Of a stretch of 64,000 nucleotides of DNA, positions 51,231 to 60,740 are shown in pieces. The notes beneath the pieces are model-generated. The model saw only the letters and a program-made list of their open reading frames with translations, was not told where the DNA came from and did no database searches. This DNA comes from OMPR01 sp965183835. Lineage in GTDB: Bacteria > Pseudomonadota > Alphaproteobacteria > Rhodobacterales > Rhodobacteraceae. The position numbers were made by a program, and so were the translations under genes. The DNA lies in assembly GCA_965183835.1 (NCBI GenBank), contig CBCYME010000018.1, forward strand, positions 1-64,000, read 5' to 3'. Within the stretch, counting starts at the first letter, position 1. Each line of letters opens with the position of its first letter.

Positions 51231-52166
51231 TTATTGATTTTCGGTATCCCAGACAGTGAGCGTGTCAAAGGCCCCTTCGCGCTGCAATCGTTGACAGTTC
51301 GCGATAAAGGCCCGCACAATCTTAGGTTCTCGTGCACCAGCCAGCGTCGCAATGCCAAAACTCTGCGCCGAAGGCGCGCCTTGGATCGGTAATGCACGGT
51401 ATCCGACCTTTTCCTCATAGTAATCCGGCGGACGAATATTGAGGATAGAATATCCAAATCCGCCGGCCACAAGCGCCCGCGCAATCTCTGCAGATCGCGT
51501 TGTGTGTGCGATGTTGGGACGTAGGCCGCGCCGCTCGAACAGGCCGGTGAAATAGTCACGAGTTCGGGGCAGATCCAACAGCACCATAGGCCGGTCGACC
51601 AATTCATAAAACGTCACGGACTGCTGTTGCGCCAGTGGATCACCCAGTCCAACCAACGCATAAGGCGGTGCCTCGAACAGCGGTTGAAAATTATGGTTTT
51701 TTGTAAGCCCTTCTGTGTATGTGAACACCAGATCTGCTTTGCCTTCGTTGAGGAATTCAAGAATTGTTTCTAGATTTCCCTCTAACACCTGAACGGACAT
51801 CCCCGGAAAGGAGTCGGATATATTCTTCAAAATTGGTGGTAAAAAGGCCGGTGCCGCAGTCGCATAACAAGCGATCCGAACATGCCCGGATGTGTCCCCT
51901 CCAACCGACGTCAATTCGGTTTCGAAATGGCGCGATTGATGAATAAATGCCCGGATCAAATGCAGGGCTTCATCCCCGGCAGGGGTTGCCCTGATTCCTT
52001 TGGCAGGCGTGCGTACAAACAAGTCATAGGTCAGCGAGGTTTCAAGCCCATCAATCGCAGCCGTGATAGACGATTGGGAAATAGACATTTCGCCTGCTGC
52101 TTGTGCAATCGACCCCAGTCGCCCCGCCGCTTCGACATACCGAAGTTGCTTTAGTGTGAAATTCAT
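51231..52166 (-). CDS. LysR-family regulator of the importer/amidohydrolase genes
   Basis: A 311-residue LysR protein: N-terminal winged helix (LKQLRYVEAAGRLGSIAQAA, EMSISQSSITAAIDGLETSL), then a periplasmic-binding-like effector domain (VRIACYATAAPAFLPPILKN, LVFTYTEGLTKNHNFQPLFE, VAGGFGYSILNIRPPDYYEE). It lies upstream of the importer operon on the same strand and is divergent from the amidohydrolase-cobW pair across 123 bp, so it probably controls both. The co-inducer is unknown. Confidence 0.88.
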   Translation of the reverse strand: MNFTLKQLRYVEAAGRLGSIAQAAGEMSISQSSITAAIDGLETSLTYDLFVRTPAKGIRATPAGDEALHLIRAFIHQSRHFETELTSVGGDTSGHVRIACYATAAPAFLPPILKNISDSFPGMSVQVLEGNLETILEFLNEGKADLVFTYTEGLTKNHNFQPLFEAPPYALVGLGDPLAQQQSVTFYELVDRPMVLLDLPRTRDYFTGLFERRGLRPNIAHTTRSAEIARALVAGGFGYSILNIRPPDYYEEKVGYRALPIQGAPSAQSFGIATLAGAREPKIVRAFIANCQRLQREGAFDTLTVWDTENQ

Positions 52167-52289
52167 CGCCAGTCGCCTTTCACTATTTTTTCGCTCTTAT
52201 AGTTCAGTAAAAACCATTTTTCCAATCATGCAAAGCCCCCTACCGTTTGCTGAACACGTCCGATTCAGGTTCAACGCACGAGGGTTTCC

Positions 52290-53935
52290 ATGACAGGCAT
52301 CACGATTTTCCAAGCACGATCCATTGTCACAATGAATCCCAGCGCGCCCACCGCGACCCACGTGGCCGTCCGGGATGGACGCATTCTGGGTGTCGGATCT
52401 TTGACAGATCTCCAAGGCTGGGGTGCGTATGAACTGAACACCCAGTTTGCGGATATGACTCTGCTGCCCGGCTTTGTAGAAGGCCATGCGCACGCAATGG
52501 AGGGGACGCTCTGGCGCCACGTTTATTGCGGCTACTTTGACCGGATGGATCCCAATGGCAAAGTCTGGGATGGCTTGAAAACGCTAGACGGTGTGCTGGA
52601 TCGCCTGAAACAAGCCGAAGCCAAGATGACCGACCCTGATGCGCCGTTGACCGGGTTCCAGCTTGACCCGATCTATATGGATAACATCACAGTCACCCGC
52701 CACGATCTGGATCAGGTTTCCGCAACACGTCCCATCGGCATTTTGCATGCTTCGGGGCACATCCTGAACGTGAACACCAAGGCATTAGAGCTGGCAGGGA
52801 TGCTGCGCACCGGATTGAACCATCCCGGAATCGAGCTGGGTGCGGATGGGATGTCGATTGGGGTCCTTAAATCACCCGAAGTGTATATGCCTGTTGGCCC
52901 GATTGTCGGATTGGATCGTGCCGCGACAGATGCAGATGAACCCGGGTTGCGCGATTTTGCCAAGCTCTGCGTCCGAACGGGTACGACAACTGTGACGGAT
53001 CTCGCATCGCGATTGGACGACAATGCGGTTGAGATGCTGCTGCGGGTCACCGGCGAACCCACGTTTCCGGCCCGGATCGTACCGCTGAAATTCTTTATGG
53101 GACACACCCCAGAAGAGCTGATTTCCATAACATTGGAGCACAAAAAGAAGTCAACAGATCAGCTGCGATTGGGGCGAATCAAAGTCATTGCAGATGGGTC
53201 TATTCAGGGGTTCTCCGCTCGCCTGCGTTGGCCTGGGTACCACAACGGAGCAGAAAACGGGCTTTGGTATATTGCCCCTGAACAACTGTCCGAAATCTAT
53301 CATCGGGCGCTAGAGGCCGACATCTGTGTCCACACCCATACAAACGGGGATCAGGCGACCGACCTTGCGCTTGATATGCTGGCCCCTGCCCTAACCGCGC
53401 ATCCGCGGCCAGACCACCGGTTCACGCTGCAACACTGCCAGTTGGCTGATCAGGCTCAATTCCGTCGTATGAAGTCACTGGGCATGTGCGTTAATCTGTT
53501 CGCAAACCATCATTTCTACTGGGGGGACGAACATTATCGCCTGACTGTCGGCCCCCGAACGGCGCGGAACGCATGAATGCGTGCCGGACCGCGTTGGATA
53601 ACGATGTCCCGATGACAGTGCACTCGGATGCGCCTGTTACGCCACTTTCGCCCCTCTTTACCGCTTGGTGTGCAGTGAATCGCATAACAGCCAGCGGGCG
53701 GGTGCAAGGCGAGGCTGAAAAGATCAGCGTTGCTGAGGCCCTGCAAGCGGTCACCCTTGGCGCGGCTTATACATTGCATCTGGATGGCGAAGTTGGATCT
53801 ATCGAAGTTGGGAAACGCGCTGATTTTGCTGTTTTGCAAGATGATCCGACGACCTGCGACCCCATGGCCTTAAAAGACATCGGCGTCTGGGGCACTGTTC
53901 AAGGTGGGCGCATTTTCGCGGCAGATGATCTGTGA
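52290..53935 (+). pseudogene. YtcJ-type amidohydrolase, frameshifted near 53560
   Basis: The first 428 codons read as an amidohydrolase-3 enzyme: DMTLLPGFVEGHAHAMEGTL with the metal HxH, RTGTTTVTDLASRLDDNAVE, VIADGSIQGFSARLRWPGYH, and DICVHTHTNGDQATDLALDM with HRFTLQHCQLADQAQFRRMK. At YRLTVGP the frame is lost. The expected residues (ERAER, MNACRTALDNDVPMTVHSDA, TPLSPLFTAWCAVNR) resume in another frame after what look like two extra C residues in GGCCCCCGAACGGCGCGG. The tail ends EVGKRADFAVLQDDPTTCDP. It is either a recent pseudogene or an assembly/sequencing error; the rest is well conserved. The enzyme would hydrolyse an amide in the cytoplasm. Confidence 0.8.
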
Positions 53936-54820
53936 TACCGATTACAACAATCGGCGGGTATCTTGGCGCTGGAAAAACCACATTGATCAATCACTTGCTG
54001 CGCCATCCCGATGGGCAAAAATTGGCAATCTTAGTCAATGAGTTTGGCGCGCTTTCTATTGATGAGGATCTGATCGAAGCGCCAGGATGATGACCTGATT
54101 TCCATCGCAGGCGGCTGTATTTGTTGTTCGTTCGGGGACAACCTTGTTGGTGCGTTGATGGATCTGATGCAGCGCCAGCCCCGCCCGGACCATATCGTTA
54201 TCGAAGCGTCTGGTGTTGCGATTCCCGGGGCAATCGCCGCCAGCCTGTCGTTGATACAAGGGCTAAAGCCAAACGGCGTCGTGGTTCTTGCCGATAGTGA
54301 AACGGTGCGTGACCTGTCTCAGGATGCCTATCTCGGTGATACAATCCTACGCCAGTTAAAGGATGCAGATCTGGTTATTGCCACCAAAACAGATCTGGTG
54401 ACCGATGCATGGTCTCAGGACCTTGGGGATTGGTTAGCGACCGTATCGCCGCGCGCCGCGCTGGTTCACACCACCCAAGGGCGGGTTGCTTCAGACGTCA
54501 TCCTTGGCCCCAGAACTCCTGAGCTGCCCCAAGAACACAGCCGACATTCTGATGCTCTGTTTGAAAGTACGGTTTTCCCCATCTCTCGCCCCATTAACCT
54601 TGAGGCGCTTGTGACGGGCCTGACTTCTCCTGAACTTGGCATAACGCGGGCCAAAGGGTTTGTGCCGACCCCAACAGGAGAAACTGTATTGCTCCAAATC
54701 ATCGGACGCCGGGCTGAAACCACAGCCTGCCCCGCCAGAACAGAGCACGCTGTGGTGTGTATTGGCCCAGCACACACAATAGACACTCAAGGGTTAGACC
54801 GCCTGTTCAACTCTGTCTGA
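53932..54820 (+). pseudogene. CobW-family GTP-binding protein, frameshifted near 54087
   Basis: The start is GTG at 53932, overlapping the amidohydrolase stop. The first part reads ITTIGGYLGAGKTTLINHLL (Walker A) and LAILVNEFGALSIDEDLIEA, then stops at a TGA. One extra C in GAAGCGCCAGGATGATG shifts the frame; beyond it the sequence continues with the conserved metal motif SIAGGCICCSFGDNLVGAL, VIEASGVAIPGAIAASLS and KTDLVTDAWSQDLGDWL. The GTPase core and CxCC metal site are otherwise intact. CobW proteins deliver metals such as zinc to enzymes; coupling to a metal amidohydrolase fits. As with its neighbour, the defect may be a sequencing artefact. Confidence 0.8.
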
Positions 54821-54995
54821 GACGGCACTTAGCGAAGCTCAGCCCACTGCTTAGGGGAAATCGGCGGTGTTCTTTGGTCCCTTCTGTTTGTCGTTTTTCC
54901 CCTTCAGGCAAAAAAATTTCGAATTTCTCAAGAATCTTAAAATCAGCACTTGCTCCGGGCAGGTCGAAACCCTAAAAGCGCCACACAGCAAGAGT

Positions 54996-55070
54996 GGCCC
55001 GTTCGTCTATCGGTTAGGACGCCAGGTTTTCAACCTGGAAAGAGGGGTTCGATTCCCCTACGGGCTGCCA
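54996..55070 (+). tRNA. tRNA-Glu (anticodon UUC), copy 2
   Basis: Identical over all 75 bases to the tRNA at 41280-41354, including the anticodon loop TTTTCAA and encoded CCA. The upstream CACACAGCAAGAGT and a TTGCTC-N16-CTAAAA promoter-like pair are also conserved, as are five bases after the CCA. It is therefore a duplicated gene rather than a fragment left by integration. Confidence 0.95.
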
Positions 55071-55236
55071 CTTCTCTCCTGAACATTTTACTTTAACGTT
55101 ATTTTTCGTAAGATTCGGCCCCGATTTGCAGCCGCGCGGGACATGCATCTCACCAACACTCCATCAATTTGGCAACTGTCCCAGCATTAGGCTGCCCCGC
55201 CCCCCAACACAGGGAGGCAGGTCTAATTTTCAGTCC

Positions 55237-55777
55237 CTAGCCACAGCACCCACCGGACATTTTCGGAGACCCAGTATCGGAGATCCCTTCACTCAAATCC
55301 GCACCGCGCCCTAGAAATGTTCTGGGCGACAGATAAAAGTTCGTGAACGCGTCTTTAAAATCCGCGGGCACCGACTTTTCAAAGATCCCAGTCTCTGCCA
55401 AGGCCGATTGCCACGCCTGCATTCTGGGATAGGACATCAGAAAATCATAACCACTATGCTGTTTCACGATCAATGCCCGATGCAGCAAGGGCAGCCACGC
55501 GATGTCCACATTGCTCATGAGCGACCCATTAAAAAAGGGTCCGTCGCCCAACTGCTTCTCGGCCTTCTCGAACGCTTTGTTTAAATTGGCGCTACGCTCC
55601 AGCAGCGTGTCTTTGTCGGCACTTTGCATGGTCGAAAATTGCACCAAATAGTGTTTGGTGCCCTGATATGCCCAAGCGCGATCCTTGGCGCGTTGCACTG
55701 GGGAAACGCCCCCAACCAACGCGGGGGTGATTTCTTCGATGTATTCTACGATGGCGTCACTTTCGAACAGCGCCTCC
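55237..55777 (-). pseudogene. Glutathione S-transferase, N-terminus removed at the IS21 junction
   Basis: The readable part begins at the IS21 end as EALFESDAIVEYIEEITPAL, the region just after the glutathione-binding thioredoxin-like domain. It runs through a full C-terminal helical domain (RAKDRAWAYQGTKHYLVQFS, MSNVDIAWLPLLHRALIVKQ, QAWQSALAETGIFEKSVPAD) and ends in SGGCCG. About 55-60 N-terminal residues, including the catalytic region, are missing, and no matching sequence is found beyond the IS. An internal Met would give a shorter protein, but a functional transferase is unlikely. Confidence 0.8.
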
Positions 55778-55850
55778 TGTTGAATGTCACTGAGAACTGA
55801 CCCGGTATTGTCACCGAGATTTGACCCGCTCAGTCGTTATGCTTTGTTCG

Positions 55851-56642
55851 TCATGATGTGGTCAATGCTGGTGTTTCCTTCCGTTTCTGTTTCGCAATCT
55901 CGGAGCTGGCTTTGAAGCGATAGCTGTCATTGCCAGTCTCGAGAATGTGGCAGCGGTGGGTAAGCCTGTCGAGCAAAGCAGTCGTCATCTTGGCATCACC
56001 GAACACCGTTGCCCATTCGCTGAAGCTGAGGTTGGTGGTGATGACCACGCTGGTGCGCTCATAGAGTCTGCTGAGAAGGTGGAACAGCAACGCGCCGCCT
56101 GATGTGCTGAACGGCAGGTATCCAAGTTCATCAAGGATCACGAGGTCTGTCTTCACCAGTGCCTCAGCGATTTTTCCGGCCTTGCCGAGGGTCTTTTCCT
56201 GTTCCAACGCATTAACCAACTCGACTGTTGAGAAGAAGCGCACGCGTTTGCGGTGATGCTCGATGGCCTGAACGCCGAGGGCGGTCGCAACATGCGATTT
56301 CCCTGTGCCTGGCCCTCCGATCAGAACAACATTCTCAGCCCCTTCCATGAACTCACAGCGATGCAGTTGCTGGACCAGAGCTTCGTTGATCTCGCTGTCG
56401 GAGAAGCTGAAGCCGGACAGATCCTTGTAGGCCGGAAAGCGCGCTGCCTTCATGTGGTAGGCGATGGAGCGCACCTCTCGTTCGGCCATTTCCGCCTTGA
56501 GCAACTGCGAGAGTATGGGGACGGCTGCATCGAATGCAGGTGCCCCCTGTTCGATTAGATCGCCCACGGCCTGCGCCATGCCCGGCATCTTCAGGCTGCG
56601 CAGCATGATGATGATGGCGGCACCGGCAGGATCATGACGCAT
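55851..56642 (-). CDS. istB: IS21 helper ATPase IstB
   Basis: A 263-residue AAA+ ATPase: Walker A NVVLIGGPGTGKSHVATALG, Walker B DLVILDELGYLPFSTSGGAL, and sensor-type block SVVITTNLSFSEWATVFGDA, MTTALLDRLTHRCHILETGN. The start at 56642 (MRHDPAGAAI) overlaps the end of istA by 11 bases, the usual IS21 arrangement. IstB assists the IstA transposase in strand transfer. It looks intact. Confidence 0.92.
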   Translation of the reverse strand: MRHDPAGAAIIIMLRSLKMPGMAQAVGDLIEQGAPAFDAAVPILSQLLKAEMAEREVRSIAYHMKAARFPAYKDLSGFSFSDSEINEALVQQLHRCEFMEGAENVVLIGGPGTGKSHVATALGVQAIEHHRKRVRFFSTVELVNALEQEKTLGKAGKIAEALVKTDLVILDELGYLPFSTSGGALLFHLLSRLYERTSVVITTNLSFSEWATVFGDAKMTTALLDRLTHRCHILETGNDSYRFKASSEIAKQKRKETPALTTS

Positions 56643-58159
56643 GACGCGTACCTCCTTGCCGCAGCCCGTCGTAGCGGCTGACATTGGCCTCAGGTTCCTT
56701 GTCCAGGGCCAGGGCTGAAGGTGGCGTTACATCGGGTTGGTCGGTCGGAGTGCCATCCACCAGCCTGTGAAGCAGGTTCAGCACATGAGTCTTGGTCGGC
56801 ACGCCCGCTTCCAGCGCCATTTCTACAGCGCAGAGCACGGCCTGTTCATCATGGTGCAGAACCAACGACAGGATATCGACCATTTCTCGGTCACCGCCCG
56901 GCTTTCTCATCATAAGATCCTGCAATTGTCGGAAGGGATCGGGCATTTCCATGAACGGGGCACCGTTGCGCAGCGCGCCCGGCTTACGCTGGAGCACAGC
57001 CAAATAATGCCGCCAGTCATAGATGACGCGGCCAGGCTGACGGTGTGGACCTCTCAATGATGCGTTCATGCCTGCAAATCACGGCCCCTTCGGCCACGAC
57101 GACCAACTGCTCGGGGTAGATGTGCAAACTGACCGGACGGTTCGCGAAGCTCGCCGGAACGCTGTATCGGGTACGATCAAAGGTGATCAGGCAGGTTGGT
57201 GACACCCGCTTACTTTGCTCAACAAAGCCGTCAAAGGCCGTTGGCAATGGCATCAACGCAGGTTTCTCAGCCTCCCAGATGTCGGCAATACTACCGGGTA
57301 AGCTACCATGTGCCGTCTCTGCCCAAAGTACCTTACAGCGCTCTTCCAGCCAGTTGTTCAACGCTTCAAGATCAGAGAATTCTGGAGCGACCTGCCACAG
57401 ACGATGGCGCGCATCGCGGACGTTCTTCTCAACCTGGCCTTTCTCCCAGCCCGCGGCCGGATTGCAAAACTCAGGCTCGTAGACGTAGTGGCTGGTCATG
57501 GCCAGAAAGCGCGCATTCACATCACGCTGCTTGCCACGACCAACCTTGTCCACTGCCGTCTTCATGTTGTCGTAGATGCCGCGGCTTGGGATTCCGCCAA
57601 AGACACGGAAAGCATGCCAATGGGCGTCAAACAGCATCTCGTGTGTCTGCAACAAATAGGCCCGCACCAGAAACGCCCGGCTATGTGACAGTTTGATATG
57701 GGCGACCTGAAGCTTGACCCGTTCACCGCCGATAATGGCCCAATCCTCGCTCCAATCGAACTGGAACGCCTCGCCAGGTTGAAACACCAGCGGCACGAAT
57801 GTCCCCCGCCCAGTCGTTTGCTGCGCACGCTGCCGATCCACCTTCCACACCCGCACAAAGGCCGCGACCCTCTCATACGACCCATCAAAGCCAAGCTTCA
57901 CCAGATCGGCATGCATCTGCTTGGCCGTGCGCCTGTCTTTGCGCGATTTGCGCTGCTCCGTCACCAGCCAGGTCGACAACTTGTCCACGTAAGGATCCAG
58001 CTTGGTTGGCCGCGAAGGTGTTCGAAACTGCGGCTCAACAATCCCCTCACGAAGGTATTTTCTGATGGTATTGCGAGACAGCCCAGTTCGCCGTGAAATT
58101 TCGCGAATGGGCATCTTGTCCCTCAGTGCCCACCGTCGAATAACGCTCAAAAATCCCAT
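56632..58159 (-). pseudogene. istA: IS21 transposase IstA, frameshifted
   Basis: The first frame starts at the Met at 58159 (MGFLSVIRRWALRDKMPIRE), has the N-terminal HTH (ISRRTGLSRNTIRKYLREG) and the DDE catalytic core: EAFQFDWSEDWAIIGGERVK, GIPSRGIYDNMKTAVDKVGR, and FCNPAAGWEKGQVEKNVRDA. It breaks after HERIIERS near 57045. One extra base in AGGTCCACACC shifts the frame; the C-terminal part HRQPGRVIYDWRHYLAVLQR continues in the frame ending at 56632. The C-terminal domain is thus separated, so transposition activity is doubtful unless the extra base is a sequencing error. Confidence 0.85.
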
Positions 58160-58271
58160 GTCTATCACTCCAATAACCCCAACACATCCCGTCAGGAGCA
58201 CGGTTACACATGGGTCATTTCTCAGTGACAATTCTGACCTCTACCGGGTCAGTTCTCAGTGACATTCAACA

Positions 58272-58509
58272 GAAAGGGATGATCATCCGCCAGATGAAAC
58301 AACGCTGGGGGTCAATGTCGCCGGCGCACCGTCTCTTGCTGAACCGCCGTCTCGTCGAGGCCCCGGTTGACGCCATCGACTATGTCATCACCCACGAGCT
58401 TTGCCACATCGCTGAGCCGCACCACGGCACGGCTTTCTTTGACCTGCTGGACCGGGTGATGCCGGATTGGGAGCGCCGGAAGCAACGCCTAGAGAGGATA
58501 ATGGCCTGA
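58272..58509 (+). pseudogene. YgjP-like (M48-type) metallopeptidase, 5' end removed at the IS21 junction
   Basis: The remaining frame after the IS21 right end reads KGMIIRQMKQRWGSMSPAHR, LLLNRRLVEAPVDAIDYVIT, then the zinc motif HELCHIAEPHHGTAFFDLLD and a basic C-terminus ending ERIMA. This is the C-terminal third of a DUF45/YgjP-type protein; the N-terminal part is missing. The IS could supply a start codon upstream, but a functional protein is unlikely. The HExxH-type motif itself is intact. Confidence 0.8.
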
Positions 58510-59072
58510 GAAATTCCGACGCTAGTCGCCGCTGAACCAAACGAGACCGCTGTCCAAATGAAACCATGTGACCGGAATATGATAATAATATCATTCACTT
58601 GTGGAACTTCACTAAATCAGCGCAGTCAACAGGTCCGGAGAATATCAGCCCGTAGAGAACGCTTTGGGCCCTCTTCGCACCGGGGCCGGTGAACAGCTCC
58701 TCGTGCATAACCCTCGAAAACAACGGGAAAATCCGGCCGCAGCCGGATCTAGAGAACAGTTTCTCAAGGGCAAGTGGCGGAGGGAACGCGACTGGCAGCG
58801 AACCCTCTCTACCGCCTAACCAATTGATTTTAATCTTATAACTTCCGGTTAGAATCCCAATCATTGTAAACGCGACTGAGTTCGAAACCGGATATTTTCA
58901 TCCGCCCTCGCCCTCGTGGGCCAGAAGAACTCTTCCAGTACTACCCGGGCGAATAGAAACAGCAATTGCTACATTCGCTGAATAATAATCCGTAAAAGCC
59001 ATATAGATCATTGATTTAGATTGGCTGCTCAATAAACTTCGTTATTCTCTCTATTTGCAGGCAAACCATGTT
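58510..59072. other. Intergenic stretch without a supported gene
   Basis: A minus-strand frame (58595-58864) has no recognisable motif. There is a perfect hairpin ATCCGGC/GCCGGAT at about 58733-58749, followed on the minus strand by TTTT, which may be a terminator. At 58775-58812 the minus strand reads AGAGAGGGTTCG...TTCCCTCCGCCA, which resembles the 3' end of a tRNA-Ser and may be an attachment-site relic. AT-rich sequence near 58830-59060 suggests foreign DNA. Confidence 0.4.
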
Positions 59073-59625
59073 TTACCCTTTTCTCATCGCTGATCCCCGT
59101 TCTGGTTTGCAGTATCGCCTGGCCGCATTCCAGATGATCTTCATCGCGACACCATAAGATCGCAATTTGTCGGTGACGACAACCTCCGGTTTGCCGCAGC
59201 GTTTCATCTCTTCCTTCAATAAATTAAGGGCTTCGGCGCGATCTCGGCGCTTGGTGACGTAACTATCCAGCACCTCGCCTTCGTGTTCCACCGCCCGCCA
59301 AAGGTAATGCTGGAAACCGTTGATTTTCACAAACACTTTGTCCAAGTGCCATCGTCGATTCGAGCAACTCCGCATCCGGCTGGCACGTTTTTCTACGTAT
59401 CTCGGCTGCGAATAAGGGACCAAACCGGTTCCACCAAAAACGGATCGTTTCGTGGCTCACAACGACGCCCTGTTCGTGGAGTGGATCTTCCAATTTGCGC
59501 AGAGAACGCGGAAACCGGACATACATCATCACCGCCAAGCGAATGATCTTCGGACTGGTTTTGAAATAGCGGAATGAGGAGCGCTTTGTCATAGCAAGAA
59601 CCCAGATCGGCGCCCTGCCCTTCAC
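59073..59625 (-). pseudogene. IS6-family transposase remnant
   Basis: Two broken frames carry IS6/IS26-type sequence. Near 59420-59590: FRYFKTSPKIIRLAVMMYVR, FPRSLRKLEDPLHEQGVVVS and HETIRFWWNRFGPLFAAEIR. From about 59370 to 59120: RRWHLDKVFVKINGFQHYLW, RAVEHEGEVLDSYVTKRRDR and PEVVVTDKLRSYGVAMKIIW. The frame is lost in between and the C-terminal RAENSH region is missing, replaced by a short RGSAMRKG tail. No inverted repeats were identified. The element is dead. Confidence 0.85.
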
Positions 59626-59873
59626 AACCGAGTTTCCTCTGACAATGCCCGCGCTTCGAATATCCCTCTGTCGCCCATATCGCTGTCCTTATCGGCTTGT
59701 TTGACCCATCCGCTTAAAGTTTGGGAAATACAACCGATCCTGGGGCTAAGGCTACAATCGCGCTGGCCTGCCCTTCGTATGAGATCGGGCGCTAAAAACG
59801 CCATCCTGACCGCGCCTGCATGGACGTCAAGAGAGTAGCGATTTGCTACTTTTCTCTTTGTCTTAGCCATCAT
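59622..59873 (-). pseudogene. Degenerate IS3-family orfA remnant
   Basis: An 83-residue frame reads KTKRKVANRYSLDVHAGAVR, IGCISQTLSGWVKQADKDSD and a tail, matching the helix-turn-helix of IS3-type OrfA proteins with many substitutions. No orfB follows. It abuts the IS6 remnant, so one mobile element has probably disrupted the other. Confidence 0.6.
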
Positions 59874-59935
59874 CCTTACTTAAGTTGATGGTCTCCGTCA
59901 CACTTGGAGCGAGTCACTTGAAGGGGCCCCGTGAA

Positions 59936-60625
59936 ATGACTGGATTGCTGGATCATGGAAGTCTCAGATTCTTGGACATGCTCACTCCCGAGGTTCAGGC
60001 TGAAATCGAAACGGTAGAACGCCGTCGCACATACGAGGACGGTCGTATGATTCACTCTAGCGGTGATGACGGAGATCGTCTGATTATTGTGCGTTCCGGT
60101 GGCGTCAAAATGGGTCGCATCAACCCCAATGGCCGCGAAACGATCCTTGCTGTGCTCGGCGCAGGTCACTTTATCGGTATCATGGGGCTACTGACAGGTC
60201 GTAAGCGGAACCATAACGCGGTGGCGATTGGCGAAACGACCGTTGGATACGTCCAGAAGGCGGACTTTTTGTTGCTAATGGCCAAGTACCCGGAAATCGC
60301 AAGTGCAGCTTTGCCTATCACGTTGAGCCGGTTGAATGTGGCCCTGAGCATGCTGGACGACCTGCGTTTACTGCCTCTGCCCGCCAACGCGGCAGTGTTG
60401 CTTTTGAATATGCTCGAAGCTTCCGAAGTTCCCGATGTCGTGAACTGGAGTCAGTCAGAACTGGCAACCGCCCTTGGAGCGTCTCGTGTCTCAGTAGGCA
60501 AAGCGTTGAAAAAGCTTGAGGGCGAAGGGTTGATTGTGCTGAAATACGGCTCCATTGAAATCCCTGATGCAAAATCCTTGTCTGATTGGATTGATGCGGC
60601 GCGGGCTAAGCATCTGTCATACTGA
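59936..60625 (+). CDS. Crp/Fnr-family transcriptional regulator
   Basis: A 229-residue regulator starting at 59936 (MTGLLDHGSL). The N-terminal cyclic-nucleotide-binding-type barrel spans about residues 20-130 (LTPEVQAEIETVERRRTYED, GDRLIIVRSGGVKMGRINPN, GRETILAVLGAGHFIGIMGL), and the C-terminal winged helix reads SQSELATALGASRVSVGKAL, KKLEGEGLIVLKYGSIEIPD. The phosphate-binding cassette is altered: GIMGLLTGRKRNHNAVAIGE lacks the Arg-Ser/Thr pair, so cAMP binding is doubtful and another signal is possible. No Fnr cysteines are seen. It opens the downstream cluster and may regulate it. Confidence 0.85.
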   Translation: MTGLLDHGSLRFLDMLTPEVQAEIETVERRRTYEDGRMIHSSGDDGDRLIIVRSGGVKMGRINPNGRETILAVLGAGHFIGIMGLLTGRKRNHNAVAIGETTVGYVQKADFLLLMAKYPEIASAALPITLSRLNVALSMLDDLRLLPLPANAAVLLLNMLEASEVPDVVNWSQSELATALGASRVSVGKALKKLEGEGLIVLKYGSIEIPDAKSLSDWIDAARAKHLSY

Positions 60626-60740
60626 CCACTCAACTCATCTTTTAGGTTTGCTACAGGCGGTCTCGGGTTTGCCGAAAAAATACCGAAGGCCGATGTGATT
60701 GCTAAATTCTTAGCATTCTTGCGCGTGTAGAGCGCTTATA

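Larger units (their letters stand above)
55778..58271 (-). mobile_element. IS21-family insertion sequence
   Basis: The two ends are matching inverted repeats of about 30 bp (55778-55807 and 58242-58271), starting TGTTGAATGTCAC. Internal repeat copies (TGTCAC-GAGA-TTGACCC) follow at both ends, the multiple-repeat ends expected of IS21. It carries istA and istB on the minus strand. No target duplication is found: the left flank ends GCGCCTCC and the right begins GAAAGGGA. Each flank is a different gene cut at its 5' side. Length 2494 bp. Confidence 0.88.

Noticed and set aside
54996..55070. Second tRNA-Glu as an integration-site (att) fragment
   Set aside because: The gene is full length with its own upstream elements and no integrase is present; simple duplication explains it better.
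55237..55719. Intact short glutathione S-transferase
   Set aside because: Homologous-looking coding sequence continues upstream to the IS21 end without a start, so the gene is truncated rather than short.
58595..58864. Minus-strand 89-residue frame
   Set aside because: No recognisable motif; it covers a hairpin and a tRNA-like stretch.
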